Translations under genes and position numbers: made by a program
Assembly (NCBI RefSeq): GCF_006402735.1
Contig: NZ_CP017174.1
Location: 2,235,001-2,299,000, forward strand
DNA length: 64,000 nucleotides
Source: Myxococcus xanthus
GTDB lineage: Bacteria; Myxococcota; Myxococcia; Myxococcales; Myxococcaceae
Direction of reading: 5' to 3'
Part shown: piece after piece, positions 18,692 to 27,260 of the stretch
Numbering within the stretch: position 1 is the stretch's first letter
How the letters are laid out: every line of letters starts with the position of its first letter
The notes under the pieces: generated by a model
Seen by the model: only the letters and a program-made list of their open reading frames with translations
What the model was told of the DNA's origin: nothing
Database searches by the model: none

Positions 18692-19582
18692 TCACCACTC
18701 CGCCTGCGCGAAGGGCACCGGAGGCCGTGCCAGGGCGCGCTCGGCGGCCAGCTTCGCCTGGTCCAGCGCGTCGAAGCCGCGCTCCATGGTGGTGGGGGAC
18801 ACGGGCGGCAGGTTGGAGACGACGACGTAGACGGGCACCTGCTTCTGCTCCAGCACGGTGAGCTGGAGGCGGAAGTGGTCCTGCCGCAGCGCCGCCGAGC
18901 CCGCGGCCAGGCCCTGCGCGTACGCCATGGGGCCGCCCACCACCTTGCGCGTCTTGCTGGGCAGGTAGTGCACGAGGATGGCGTCCAGCTCCGCGCCCAC
19001 CGCGCTCTCGTGCAGCGACAGCGCGGGCGCCTTGTCCACCAGGCCACCGTCCCAGTACAGGCTGCCCTCCAGGGGCACCGCGCGGAACAGGCCGGGGTAG
19101 GCACACGTCGCGTGGACGCGCGGGGCCAGCTCTCCCGAGGTGAACACGTCGTGGCTGCCCAGCGTGAGGTTGGCGCCCACCAGCAGCAGCGGGTGCGGCA
19201 GCTCCTCGAAGGTGCGCACCGGCAGCGTGGCGTCCAGCAGCTTGCGGAAGCGCTCGCCCTTGAGCAGGCCCGTCAGGCCGTGCCCCGCCGCGTCCGCGTT
19301 GAGCACCGCGCCAATGGGGTCCGGGTCCCAGAAGTTGGCGCGCGTCTGGCGCAGCACCAGCTCCTCCACGTCACGCACTGGCGTGCCCGCCGCGGCGTAG
19401 GCCGCCACCATGCCGCCCGCGGACGTGCCCGCGTACGCATGAGGACTGAGGCCCGCGGCGGCCAGCCCCTTGAGGAAGCCAGCGTGACCGTAGAAGCCGA
19501 AATATCCAGCGGAGAGGACGAGTCCGAAGCGCTTGCCGGCGAGCAGCTCGTGAAGGGTCGGGGTGTGGGTGGGAGTCGCCAT
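18692..19582 (-). CDS. patatin-like phospholipase
   Basis: A 296-residue patatin-family lipid acyl hydrolase. It has the nucleophile motif G-T-S-A-G (Ser54 in YAGTSAGGMVAAYAA), the dyad Asp in YWDGGLVDKAP (D178), and the anion-hole Gly-rich stretch near the N-terminus (LVLSAGYFGFYGHAGFLKGL), which is less canonical than the usual GGGxxG. No signal peptide or membrane span is apparent, so it is presumably cytoplasmic or an effector. Substrate unknown. It is divergent from the ArsR-methyltransferase operon. Confidence 0.88.
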   Translation of the reverse strand: MATPTHTPTLHELLAGKRFGLVLSAGYFGFYGHAGFLKGLAAAGLSPHAYAGTSAGGMVAAYAAAGTPVRDVEELVLRQTRANFWDPDPIGAVLNADAAGHGLTGLLKGERFRKLLDATLPVRTFEELPHPLLLVGANLTLGSHDVFTSGELAPRVHATCAYPGLFRAVPLEGSLYWDGGLVDKAPALSLHESAVGAELDAILVHYLPSKTRKVVGGPMAYAQGLAAGSAALRQDHFRLQLTVLEQKQVPVYVVVSNLPPVSPTTMERGFDALDQAKLAAERALARPPVPFAQAEW

Positions 19583-19652
19583 GCTTCGCCTGTACGCGAC
19601 TGTCGGGGCACAGGCAACGCGTCGCGTCTAGAGAATGCTGGCCTCGGGCCCG

Positions 19653-19672
19653 GCATCGACATATGTTGATGC
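19653..19672. promoter_or_regulatory. 20-bp near-perfect palindrome just before the ArsR-methyltransferase start
   Basis: GCATCGACATATGTTGATGC, palindromic except for one symmetric position pair (both are G-T type mismatches), centred on CATATG. It ends 6 bp before the ATG at 19679. ArsR-family repressors commonly bind dyads over their own promoter, so this is a good candidate autoregulatory operator for the ArsR-methyltransferase-metH operon. Confidence 0.6.
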
Positions 19673-19678
19673 GGCGAT

Positions 19679-20575
19679 ATGGAAGAGCTCTCCCAGTCAT
19701 TCCGGGTGCTCGGAGACCCGACACGGCTGCGCATCCTCCGGTTGGTGGCAGAGGCCCCGTTGAATGTGACGGAGCTGGTGTCCCTGGTGGGCGTGGCGCA
19801 GTCCTCCGTGTCCCATCACCTGGGCAAGCTGAAGGGACTGGGCCTGCTGCGCGAGGAGCGCCACGCGGGCTACAGCTACTACTCGCTGGCCTTGGAGCAG
19901 GCGGATGGCCGCTGGCCGCTCATCCAGATGGCGCGTCAGGCGGAGGACGCGGCGGGGGACTCGGCGCGGCTGAAGGATTTGCTGCGAGCGCGCGAGGACC
20001 GGCAGGCCCTCAACGAGCGGCTGCTGGAGCCAGGGCAGTCGTGGTTCCTGTGGGCGGGTGCGCTGGCGTCGCTGCTGCCACCGCTGGAGGTGGCCGACTT
20101 CGGCTGCGGCACCGGTGTGCTGAGCGTGGCCATTGCCCGCTGGGCGCGGCGCGTCTGGGCCATTGACCAGAACGCGGACGCGCTGGAACAGGCGCGGGAG
20201 CGGGCGGGCCGCGAGGGCCTGGAGAACATCCGCTTCCTCCGCGAGGACCTGCACCGGCTGTCGCTCGCGTCCGCCAGCCTGGACCTGGTGGTGATTTCGC
20301 AGAGCCTCCACCACGTGGAGGAGCCGCAGGCGGTGCTGGCCGAGTCCGCCCGCCTGCTCAAGCCGGGCGGCCGGCTGGTGCTGTTGGAGTTGATGCCGCA
20401 CGAGGAGCGCTGGGTGCTGGAACGGCTGGGCCACCGGCACCTGGGCTTCGCGCCTGAATCCCTCGAAGCCGCGCTGCGCGAGGCCGGCTTCACGTCCCTG
20501 ACCCGGGAGACACACGCCCGGGACGGGGCCAGCCCCTTTCGTGTCTTCCTGCTGACTGGAGTCAAACCGTCATGA
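19679..20575 (+). CDS. ArsR-type regulator fused to a SAM-dependent methyltransferase domain
   Basis: A 298-residue fusion. Residues 1-75 are a winged-helix ArsR domain (SFRVLGDPTRLRILRLV; NVTELVSLVGVAQSSVSHHLGKLKGLGLL). From ~130 there is a class I methyltransferase fold: VADFGCGTGVLSVAIA (motif I), an acidic loop AIDQNADALEQA, and LDLVVISQSLHHVEEPQAVLAESARLLKPGG. The methyltransferase part may sense SAM or SAH rather than catalyse. The gene overlaps metH by four bases (ATGA). Fusions of this type next to methionine-cycle genes have been proposed to regulate them; here that is inferred from linkage. A palindrome lies directly upstream. Confidence 0.88.
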   Translation: MEELSQSFRVLGDPTRLRILRLVAEAPLNVTELVSLVGVAQSSVSHHLGKLKGLGLLREERHAGYSYYSLALEQADGRWPLIQMARQAEDAAGDSARLKDLLRAREDRQALNERLLEPGQSWFLWAGALASLLPPLEVADFGCGTGVLSVAIARWARRVWAIDQNADALEQARERAGREGLENIRFLREDLHRLSLASASLDLVVISQSLHHVEEPQAVLAESARLLKPGGRLVLLELMPHEERWVLERLGHRHLGFAPESLEAALREAGFTSLTRETHARDGASPFRVFLLTGVKPS

Positions 20576-23500
20576 CGAGCCCTGTCCCCACTGCCCTCCC
20601 GCTGCCTCCTGGTGAGAACGGCCGTCGCGTGGAGGCCCTGCGCGCCGCGATGCGTGAGCGCGTGCTGGTGCTGGATGGCGCCATGGGCACGCTGCTCCAG
20701 AACGAGGACCTCAAGGCGGCGGACTTCGGCGGCCCGGAGTACGAGGGGTGCAACGAGTACCTCGTCCTCACGCGGCCGGAGCTGGTGGAGAGCATCCACG
20801 CGCGCTACTTCGCGGCCGGCGCGGACGTGACGGAGACGGACAGCTTCGGCGGCACGCCGCTGGTGCTGGCGGAGTTCGGCCTGGGCCACAAGGCGCTCGA
20901 AATCAACGAGGTCTCCGCCCGGCTGGCGCGCAACGCCGCCGCCGCCGCCGAGGCGAAGGACGGCCGCATGCGCTGGGTCGCGGGCTCGATTGGCCCCACC
21001 ACCAAGGCCATCAGCGTCACCGGCGGCGTCACCTTCGAGGAGTTGGTGGACAACTTCGCGGTGCAGGCCGAAGGGCTCGCGCTGGGGGGCTCGGACTACC
21101 TGCTGATTGAGACGGCGCAGGACACCCGCAACGTGAAGGCGGCGCTGCTGGGCGCCGAGCGCGCGTTCCAGAAGCTGGGCTACGCGCTGCCGGTGGCGGT
21201 GTCCGGCACGATTGAGCCCATGGGCACCATGCTGGCCGGGCAGAGCGTGGAGAGCCTGGCCGCGTCGCTGGAGCACGCGGACCTGCTGTACCTGGGCCTC
21301 AACTGCGCCACGGGGCCGGACTTCATGACGGACCACCTGCGCTCGCTGGCGTCGATGAGCGCGTTCCCCGTGTCATGTGTGCCCAACGCGGGCCTGCCGG
21401 ACGAGAACGGCCACTACCTGGAGACGCCGGAGATGCTGGCGCGCTCCGTGCGGCGCTTCTGTGAGCAGGGCTGGCTCAACGTGGTGGGGGGGTGTTGTGG
21501 CACGCACGCGGGGCACATCGAGACGATGGCCAAGGCGGTGCAAGGGCTGAAGCCACGCGCGGGCTCGCCGCGTTCCCGGGCCTCGCTGTCCGGCGTGGAC
21601 TACCTGGAGGTGACGGACGAGCAGCGCCCCCTCATCGTGGGCGAGCGCACCAACGTCATCGGCAGCAAGAAGTTCAAGGAGCTCATCGTCGCCGGCCAGT
21701 TCGACGACGCGTCGGAGATTGCGCGCGCGCAGGTGAAGCGGGGCGCGCAGGTCATCGACATCTGCCTGGCCAACCCGGACCGGGACGAAATGGAGGACAT
21801 GCGCAGCTTCCTGGAGGTGGTCATCAAGAAGGTGCGCGTGCCCTTGATGATTGACTCCACCGACGAGCGCGTCATCGAGATGGCGCTCACCTACAGCCAG
21901 GGCAAGGCCATCATCAACTCGGTCAACCTGGAGGACGGCGAGGAGCGCTTCGAGAAGGTGGTGCCGCTGGCGCGCCGCTTCGGCGCGGCCCTGGTGGTGG
22001 GTTGCATCGATGAGGTGGGCATGGCCGTCACGCGCCAGCGCAAGCTGGAGGTGGCGGAGCGCTCGTACGAGCTGCTGACGAAGAAGTACGGCATGAAGCC
22101 GGAGGACCTGTACTTCGACCCGCTCGTGTTCCCCTGCGCCTCGGGTGACGCGCAGTACACCGGCAGCGGCGTGGAGACGATTGAAGGCGTGCGCCTCATC
22201 AAGCAGCGCTTCCCGCGCTGCAAGACGGTGCTGGGCATCTCCAACGTGTCCTTCGGCCTGCCCACCGCGGGCCGCGAGGTGCTCAACTCCGTCTTCCTGT
22301 ACCACAGCGTCCAGGCGGGCCTGGACATGGCGCTGGTCAACTCGGAGAAGCTGGAGCGCTACCCGTCGCTCCCCGAGGAAGAGCGCAAGCTGTCCGAGGA
22401 CCTGCTCTACAACCGCGGCGCGGACCCGGTGACGCCCTTCGCCGCGGCCTTCCGTGAGCGCAAGGCCGCGCGGGCCCAGGTGAGCACGCTGCCGCTGGAA
22501 GAGCGGCTCCAGCGCTACATCATCGAAGGCACGCGTGACGGCCTCACCGCGGACCTGGAAGCGGCCATGCAGAAGTACTCGCCGCTGGAAATCATCAACG
22601 GTCCGCTGATGAAGGGCATGGATGAGGTGGGCCGCCTCTTCGGCGCCAACGAGTTGATTGTCGCGGAGGTGCTCCAGAGCGCCGAGTCCATGAAGGCCGC
22701 GGTGGGCTTCCTGGAGCCGCACATGAGCAAGGCCCAGGCGGCCATGCGAGGCAAGGTGGTGCTCGCCACGGTGAAGGGCGACGTGCACGACATCGGGAAG
22801 AACCTGGTGGAAATCATCCTGGCCAACAACGGCTTCCACGTGGTGAATCTGGGCATCAAGGTGCCCCCCGAGCAGCTGGTGCTTGCCGTGCGTGAGCACC
22901 AGCCGGACATCCTGGGCCTGTCGGGCCTGCTGGTGAAGAGCGCGCACCAGATGGTGGCCACCGCGGAGGACCTGAAGCGGGCGGGCGTGGACGTGCCGAT
23001 TCTGGTGGGCGGCGCCGCGCTCAGCCGCAACTTCGTGGACCGCAACATCGCCCCGGCCTACGGCGCCGGCACGGTGGCCTACGCGCAGGACGCGATGAAC
23101 GGGCTCGAGCTGGCCAAGCAGATTGTGGACCCGTCCTCGCACGAGAAGCTGCGCGGCGAGCTGACCGTCCGCCGGGAGAAGCTGGCGCGCGAGGTGAAGG
23201 AGCGGCCGGCTCCGGCGGCGGTGGTGTCGCGCGGGCGCAGCGCGGAGGTGAAGGTGCTGGACAGCGTGCCGTCCGCGCCGGACTGGGATCGGCACGTGCT
23301 GTCCAACACGCCGCTGGACCACATCTGGAAGTTCATCAACCCGGTGATGCTCTACGGACGGCACCTGGGGCTTCGCTCTTCATCTCGGGTGCTGGGCACG
23401 CCGGCCGAGGCGGAGCTGGCGAAGACGGAGGAGGGCCGCAAGGCGCTGGCCCTCAAGGAGGCCGTGGAGGAGCTGAAGGGCTTCCTGCGCGGCGGCCTCA

Positions 23501-24087
23501 TGCAGGCGCGCGCGGTGTTCCAGTTCTACAAGGCGGGCAGTGACGGCAACCGGGTGGTGCTCTTCGACGGCGCGTCCGGCAAGGAGGCCGCGTCCTTCGA
23601 CTTCCCGCGCCAGGACCGCGAAGGCGGCCTGTGCCTGGCGGACTACCTGCGGCCGCTGGAGGGCGGCGCGCCGACGGACAACGTGGCCATGTTCGTCGTC
23701 ACCGCGGGCTCCGGCATCCGCGAGCTGTCCGAGGAGCTGAAGGCGAAGGGTGAGTTCCTGAAGATGCACGCGGTGCAGGCCCTGGCGCTGGAGACAGCGG
23801 AGGGCTACGCGGAGCTGCTGCACACGCAGCTGCGCAGCATGTGGGGCACGCCGGACCGGCAGGACATGACGATGCTGGAGCGCTTCCGCGCGGAGTATGT
23901 GGGCAAGCGCTACTCCTTCGGCTACCCGGCCTGTCCCCGGCTGGAGGACCAGTCGAAGCTGTTCGCGGCGCTGCGGCCGGAGGACATCGGCGTGCAGCTC
24001 ACGGATGGCTCCATGATGGAGCCGGAGGCCTCGGTGTCCGCCATCGTCTTCCACCACCCGCAGGCGTCGTACTTCTCCGTGACGTGA
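20572..24087 (+). CDS. metH: cobalamin-dependent methionine synthase MetH
   Basis: Full-length MetH (1171 residues; E. coli 1227) transferring methyl from methyltetrahydrofolate through cobalamin to homocysteine. The homocysteine domain has its zinc Cys residues (LNCATGP ~244; GGCCGTH ~307). The pterin-binding domain starts near LIVGERTNVIGSKKFKELI. The cobalamin cap and binding modules follow (MDEVGRLFGANELIV; His in GDVHDIGKN ~739). The SAM-activation domain contains GKRYSFGYPACP near 1111. It is translationally coupled to the upstream ArsR-methyltransferase, so regulation by that protein is plausible. Confidence 0.98.
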   Translation: MTSPVPTALPLPPGENGRRVEALRAAMRERVLVLDGAMGTLLQNEDLKAADFGGPEYEGCNEYLVLTRPELVESIHARYFAAGADVTETDSFGGTPLVLAEFGLGHKALEINEVSARLARNAAAAAEAKDGRMRWVAGSIGPTTKAISVTGGVTFEELVDNFAVQAEGLALGGSDYLLIETAQDTRNVKAALLGAERAFQKLGYALPVAVSGTIEPMGTMLAGQSVESLAASLEHADLLYLGLNCATGPDFMTDHLRSLASMSAFPVSCVPNAGLPDENGHYLETPEMLARSVRRFCEQGWLNVVGGCCGTHAGHIETMAKAVQGLKPRAGSPRSRASLSGVDYLEVTDEQRPLIVGERTNVIGSKKFKELIVAGQFDDASEIARAQVKRGAQVIDICLANPDRDEMEDMRSFLEVVIKKVRVPLMIDSTDERVIEMALTYSQGKAIINSVNLEDGEERFEKVVPLARRFGAALVVGCIDEVGMAVTRQRKLEVAERSYELLTKKYGMKPEDLYFDPLVFPCASGDAQYTGSGVETIEGVRLIKQRFPRCKTVLGISNVSFGLPTAGREVLNSVFLYHSVQAGLDMALVNSEKLERYPSLPEEERKLSEDLLYNRGADPVTPFAAAFRERKAARAQVSTLPLEERLQRYIIEGTRDGLTADLEAAMQKYSPLEIINGPLMKGMDEVGRLFGANELIVAEVLQSAESMKAAVGFLEPHMSKAQAAMRGKVVLATVKGDVHDIGKNLVEIILANNGFHVVNLGIKVPPEQLVLAVREHQPDILGLSGLLVKSAHQMVATAEDLKRAGVDVPILVGGAALSRNFVDRNIAPAYGAGTVAYAQDAMNGLELAKQIVDPSSHEKLRGELTVRREKLAREVKERPAPAAVVSRGRSAEVKVLDSVPSAPDWDRHVLSNTPLDHIWKFINPVMLYGRHLGLRSSSRVLGTPAEAELAKTEEGRKALALKEAVEELKGFLRGGLMQARAVFQFYKAGSDGNRVVLFDGASGKEAASFDFPRQDREGGLCLADYLRPLEGGAPTDNVAMFVVTAGSGIRELSEELKAKGEFLKMHAVQALALETAEGYAELLHTQLRSMWGTPDRQDMTMLERFRAEYVGKRYSFGYPACPRLEDQSKLFAALRPEDIGVQLTDGSMMEPEASVSAIVFHHPQASYFSVT

Positions 24088-24101
24088 GGTGACGTGGCGG
24101 C

Positions 24102-24698
24102 TCAGAAGCGCGCGCCCAGGCTGAGGTCGGCGCTGAAGAGGTTGCCGACGTCGGCGCTGCCCGGGGCGAAGTCCCGCGCCACGAGCACGCGGTAGGTGGC
24201 GCGCAGGCCGGCGGTGACGCCGCTGTACCGGTACTCGAGTCCGGCGGCGAGCGGCACCTCCGCGCCCCAGCCCTTCTCGAAGGCGGTGCCCACGTCCATG
24301 GGCGTGGGGTGGAAGTAGCTGACGCCCGCGCCCGCGCCGACAAAGGGCTTCCACTGCGAGAAGAGCGTGGGGCCCACCTTGGCCAGCAGGCCGCCGTTGT
24401 GCCGCCACAGCGTGCCGCGCCGGGGCTCCGCGTAGCCGTTGGCGGAGCCCTCGTAGCCCAGCTCCAGGCCCACGCCGGAGACGATGGGGACTTCTCCCAG
24501 CAGGGCCAGGAACGCGCCCACGCCCGTCTCCCTGCCCACGTTGCCCGACCACGTCGTCACGCCGCTGCGCACCGTCAGGCCGGATGCCCCGAAGCCCGGG
24601 GCGGGCTGCGCCTTGACGCGGGGCGTCTCCGCGACGGCGGGACTGGCGAGCAATGCCGCCGCAAGGGTGCCCGTCCCCCATCCACATCGCCTGTTCAT
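24102..24698 (-). CDS. outer-membrane barrel-like protein
   Basis: A 198-residue protein with a signal peptide (GTLAAALLASPAVAE). The mature part is Gly/Tyr/Phe-rich, with alternating short beta strands (VGLELGYEGSANGY; GAGAGVSYFHP; GLEYRYSGVTAGLRATYRVLV) and ends in a terminal aromatic residue (SLGARF) as in many outer-membrane barrels. It is small, consistent with an 8-strand barrel. ATG 24698 follows GGGAGGGGG. Function unknown. It lies between metH and the MetE-like gene on the opposite strand, and is convergent with metH. Confidence 0.7.
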   Translation of the reverse strand: MNRRCGWGTGTLAAALLASPAVAETPRVKAQPAPGFGASGLTVRSGVTTWSGNVGRETGVGAFLALLGEVPIVSGVGLELGYEGSANGYAEPRRGTLWRHNGGLLAKVGPTLFSQWKPFVGAGAGVSYFHPTPMDVGTAFEKGWGAEVPLAAGLEYRYSGVTAGLRATYRVLVARDFAPGSADVGNLFSADLSLGARF

Positions 24699-24837
24699 GA
24701 ATGCCCCCTCCCTTGTCCGCCGGGGTGTCTCCCGGTTCTCGGGTGGAACGTTGTTGCCGGACAGGAAGGTCGGGAACCCGGCGCATCGGGGATGGGCAGC
24801 CACACCGGAAGGCCGGGGAGGGGATAGAGTCCGCGCC

Positions 24838-25929
24838 ATGAGCGCGCCGAACATCCGCCGAGCCGTCCAGTTGCTGCCTGCCTGTGCCACCACCGGAATC
24901 GGGAGCCTGCCGCACACGCAAGTGGAGCTGGGGCTCCAGGCCGCGCTGGCCCTGGACATCCCGTTCCTGCCGCAACTGCCGGTGGGCAAGCCCTCGGAGT
25001 TGATGATTCCCGCGGCGCTGGAGGGGCTGCCGGGCCTGGCCTTCGATGAGGAGGGCCTATGTACGGTGGACCTCGCGGCCTGGCAGGCGGGGCGCGCGGC
25101 CTTCGAGGCGCGGCTGGAGGCCGCGTTCCAGTCCGGCCAGTTCGAGGCCTTCGAACCCTCACCCGAGGCATGCCGGGCGTGGCGGCCCTTCCTGTGGGAG
25201 GTGGAGACGCGGAAGCTGGCCTTCGCGAAGGCGCAGCTCGCGGGCCCCTTCACGGTGCGCTCGGTGGCGCGCACCACCGACGGACAGCCCGCGCTGGAGG
25301 TGCCAGGCCTGGATGAAGCGATGTACCGGCTGACGCTGGCGCGCTCACTGGCCATGGTGAAGGCGCTTCGCCGCGCGGGCACCACGCCGCTGTTCTACCT
25401 GGACGAGCCCGGGCTCTATGCGCTCCAGCGGACGAATCCCCGGCACCTGATTGCCATGCAGGAGCTGAAGCTGCTGGTGGTGGCCTTGCAGCGCGAAGGC
25501 GCGCTGGTGGGCCTGCACTGCTGCGGCAACACGGACTGGGCCGCGTTGCTGGATGTCCAGCCGGACCTGCTCTCCCTGGACGTGCGTCTGTCATTGGACG
25601 CGATGGTGGAGGCGGGCGCCGCGCTGGAGCGTTTCCTCGGCGCGGGCGCGACGTTGAGCCTGGGCATCATCCCCACGGACCTGGCGTCCACCTATGAAGT
25701 GGGAGAGCTGGTGGACTCGGTGGAGGCCACGCTGAAGGCGGCGCTGCCTCGCGGCTTCACCTTCGCGCAGGTGGTGTCCACGGTGGTGCTGACGCCCGCG
25801 TGTGGACTGGCGATGCGCTCGGTCATCGACGCGGAGCGCATCCTGGAGGAGCTCAAGGTGGCGCAGCGGCGGCTCCGGAGCGCGCTCTCCGCCGAGCGTC
25901 CCTCCGTTGACACCGTGAATCCCCACTGA
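24838..25929 (+). CDS. short MetE-like (UROD/MetE fold) methyltransferase
   Basis: A 363-residue protein corresponding to the C-terminal catalytic domain of cobalamin-independent methionine synthase. It starts CATTGIGSLPHTQVE, has YLDEPGLYAL, and retains candidate zinc ligands: H227 and C229 in GLHCCGNTDW, and C322 in TPACGLAMRS (compare HxC and DCGL in MetE). The N-terminal domain of MetE is absent. Such short forms exist in several bacteria and some use methyl donors other than folate; the donor here is unknown. The frame is open upstream, but ATG 24838 begins the conserved part. Confidence 0.8.
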   Translation: MSAPNIRRAVQLLPACATTGIGSLPHTQVELGLQAALALDIPFLPQLPVGKPSELMIPAALEGLPGLAFDEEGLCTVDLAAWQAGRAAFEARLEAAFQSGQFEAFEPSPEACRAWRPFLWEVETRKLAFAKAQLAGPFTVRSVARTTDGQPALEVPGLDEAMYRLTLARSLAMVKALRRAGTTPLFYLDEPGLYALQRTNPRHLIAMQELKLLVVALQREGALVGLHCCGNTDWAALLDVQPDLLSLDVRLSLDAMVEAGAALERFLGAGATLSLGIIPTDLASTYEVGELVDSVEATLKAALPRGFTFAQVVSTVVLTPACGLAMRSVIDAERILEELKVAQRRLRSALSAERPSVDTVNPH

Positions 25930-26017
25930 GCGGGCTCATCCCCCCGCGCTGAAGGATTCCCTGCCCAGGGGCATGGGCCGCCGCGATGCATATCTTGTCG
26001 CGGGGGTTCATGCGCCC

Positions 26018-26848
26018 ATGTTGGAGCAGCGTATCGGGACATGGTTGGAGTTGCAGGACGCGCTCTTCGCCGGGTCGTGGAGCGAGGTGTTGGGGCGTCA
26101 CCGCTCCACCTTCGTTTTCCGTGGCATGCCCCAGGTGGCCAACGATTTGTCCACGGCGCTCAACCGCAAGGGCCTGTTCGTGCGCAAGGAGAAGGACCTG
26201 CTGAGGGCCTTCCGAAAGTACGCGCGGGGCTACAGCCCGCAGTCCGTGGAGTCACTCTGGGACTGGCTCGCCCTGGCCCAGCATCATGGACTGCCCACGC
26301 GGATGCTGGATTGGACCTTCAGCCCCTATGTGGCGCTCCACTTCCTCACCGAGAACCCGGAGCGGTATGGCGAGGACGGCGTGGTGTGGTGCGTGGACTA
26401 CCGCCAGACGAATCGCCACCTTCCCAGGCGGCTGAAGACACTGCTCCGGCGAGAAGGCGCGGACGTCTTCACGGGGGAGATGCTGGCCATGGCGGCGTCG
26501 GACCTCTCTACTTTCGACCACCTCGCGAAGCACCCGTTCGTGCTCTTCCTGGAGCCACCGTCGTTGGATGCCCGCATCGTGAATCAGTTCGCACTCTTCT
26601 CGGTGATGAACGGGCCCGAGCTCTGCCTGGACACCTTTCTCGAAGCCCAGGCGGAAGGCGTGCGCAAGCTCATCATTCCCGCCGCGCTCAAGTGGGAGGT
26701 GCGCGACAAACTGGACCAGAGCAACATCACCGAGCGCGTGCTCTTCCCTGGCTTCGACGGGCTCAGCCGCTGGCTCCGGCGTTACTACAGCCCACGTGCC
26801 TCCGTGTACGCTCCGGCGGGGCGCCCGCGGCGGCGTGTGGCGAAGTGA
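26018..26848 (+). CDS. FRG domain protein
   Basis: A 276-residue protein with the FRG motif region (STFVFRGMPQVANDLSTALNRKG) and a conserved aromatic/His segment (WLALAQHHGLPTRMLDWTFSPYVALHF), the typical FRG pattern. FRG domains are found in phage-defence and toxin-type proteins as well as stand-alone proteins; their activity is not established. No catalytic triad of another family is visible. The start is uncertain: ATG 25973 opens the frame, while ATG 26018 precedes the conserved part. It stands alone among unrelated genes. Confidence 0.8.
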   Translation: MLEQRIGTWLELQDALFAGSWSEVLGRHRSTFVFRGMPQVANDLSTALNRKGLFVRKEKDLLRAFRKYARGYSPQSVESLWDWLALAQHHGLPTRMLDWTFSPYVALHFLTENPERYGEDGVVWCVDYRQTNRHLPRRLKTLLRREGADVFTGEMLAMAASDLSTFDHLAKHPFVLFLEPPSLDARIVNQFALFSVMNGPELCLDTFLEAQAEGVRKLIIPAALKWEVRDKLDQSNITERVLFPGFDGLSRWLRRYYSPRASVYAPAGRPRRRVAK

Positions 26849-26879
26849 GTCGGCCGGGCGGCTACGCGACGGCGGACTG

Positions 26880-27104
26880 TCATTGACGGCCGAGCTGAAG
26901 CTCTCGCTCGGCCTGAAACCAGTCCTGCTCGGAGTTGCCGTGCGTACCGCCCCGGGCCAGGAAGATTTCGTAGGCCCGGCGGGCAAGCTGCTCGTTGGTG
27001 GGGCCGGGGCGCGACTCCGGAGCCCGAGGCTTGGTTGGGGCCGGGGGGGCAGGCGGCTTGCTCGAAGACGGCCCCGTCTGCTTGTTGGCGGTGTGGCGTG
27101 CCAT
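26880..27104 (-). CDS. DUF2934 protein
   Basis: A 74-residue protein. The first ~35 residues are Pro/Ser/Lys-rich and disordered. The rest matches DUF2934: EQLARRAYEIFLARGG and HGNSEQDWFQAERELQ. The domain is a short helical pair of unknown function, common in proteobacteria and often fused or near other genes. GGAGG lies nine bases before the ATG. It lies downstream of mutY on the same strand, across a 156-bp gap. Confidence 0.8.
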   Translation of the reverse strand: MARHTANKQTGPSSSKPPAPPAPTKPRAPESRPGPTNEQLARRAYEIFLARGGTHGNSEQDWFQAERELQLGRQ

Positions 27105-27260
27105 GCTCGGATTCCTCCGGTGGAAAGAGTCCGCGGAGATTGGGGCGCGTCGATGCTGAAAGAAACCGGCATGCGGGGGCCGGGGTTGTCAGTGCGACAG
27201 GAGGACTGCCTCTGTGTCGAGCGACGGACAGCGGGACGTGCGGGGTCGGCGTTGAAGCGC

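Noticed and set aside
21373-23364. 663-codon minus-strand frame inside metH
   Set aside because: Fully antisense to a conserved enzyme, low-complexity His/Leu/Arg composition, no domain; typical of GC-rich genomes.
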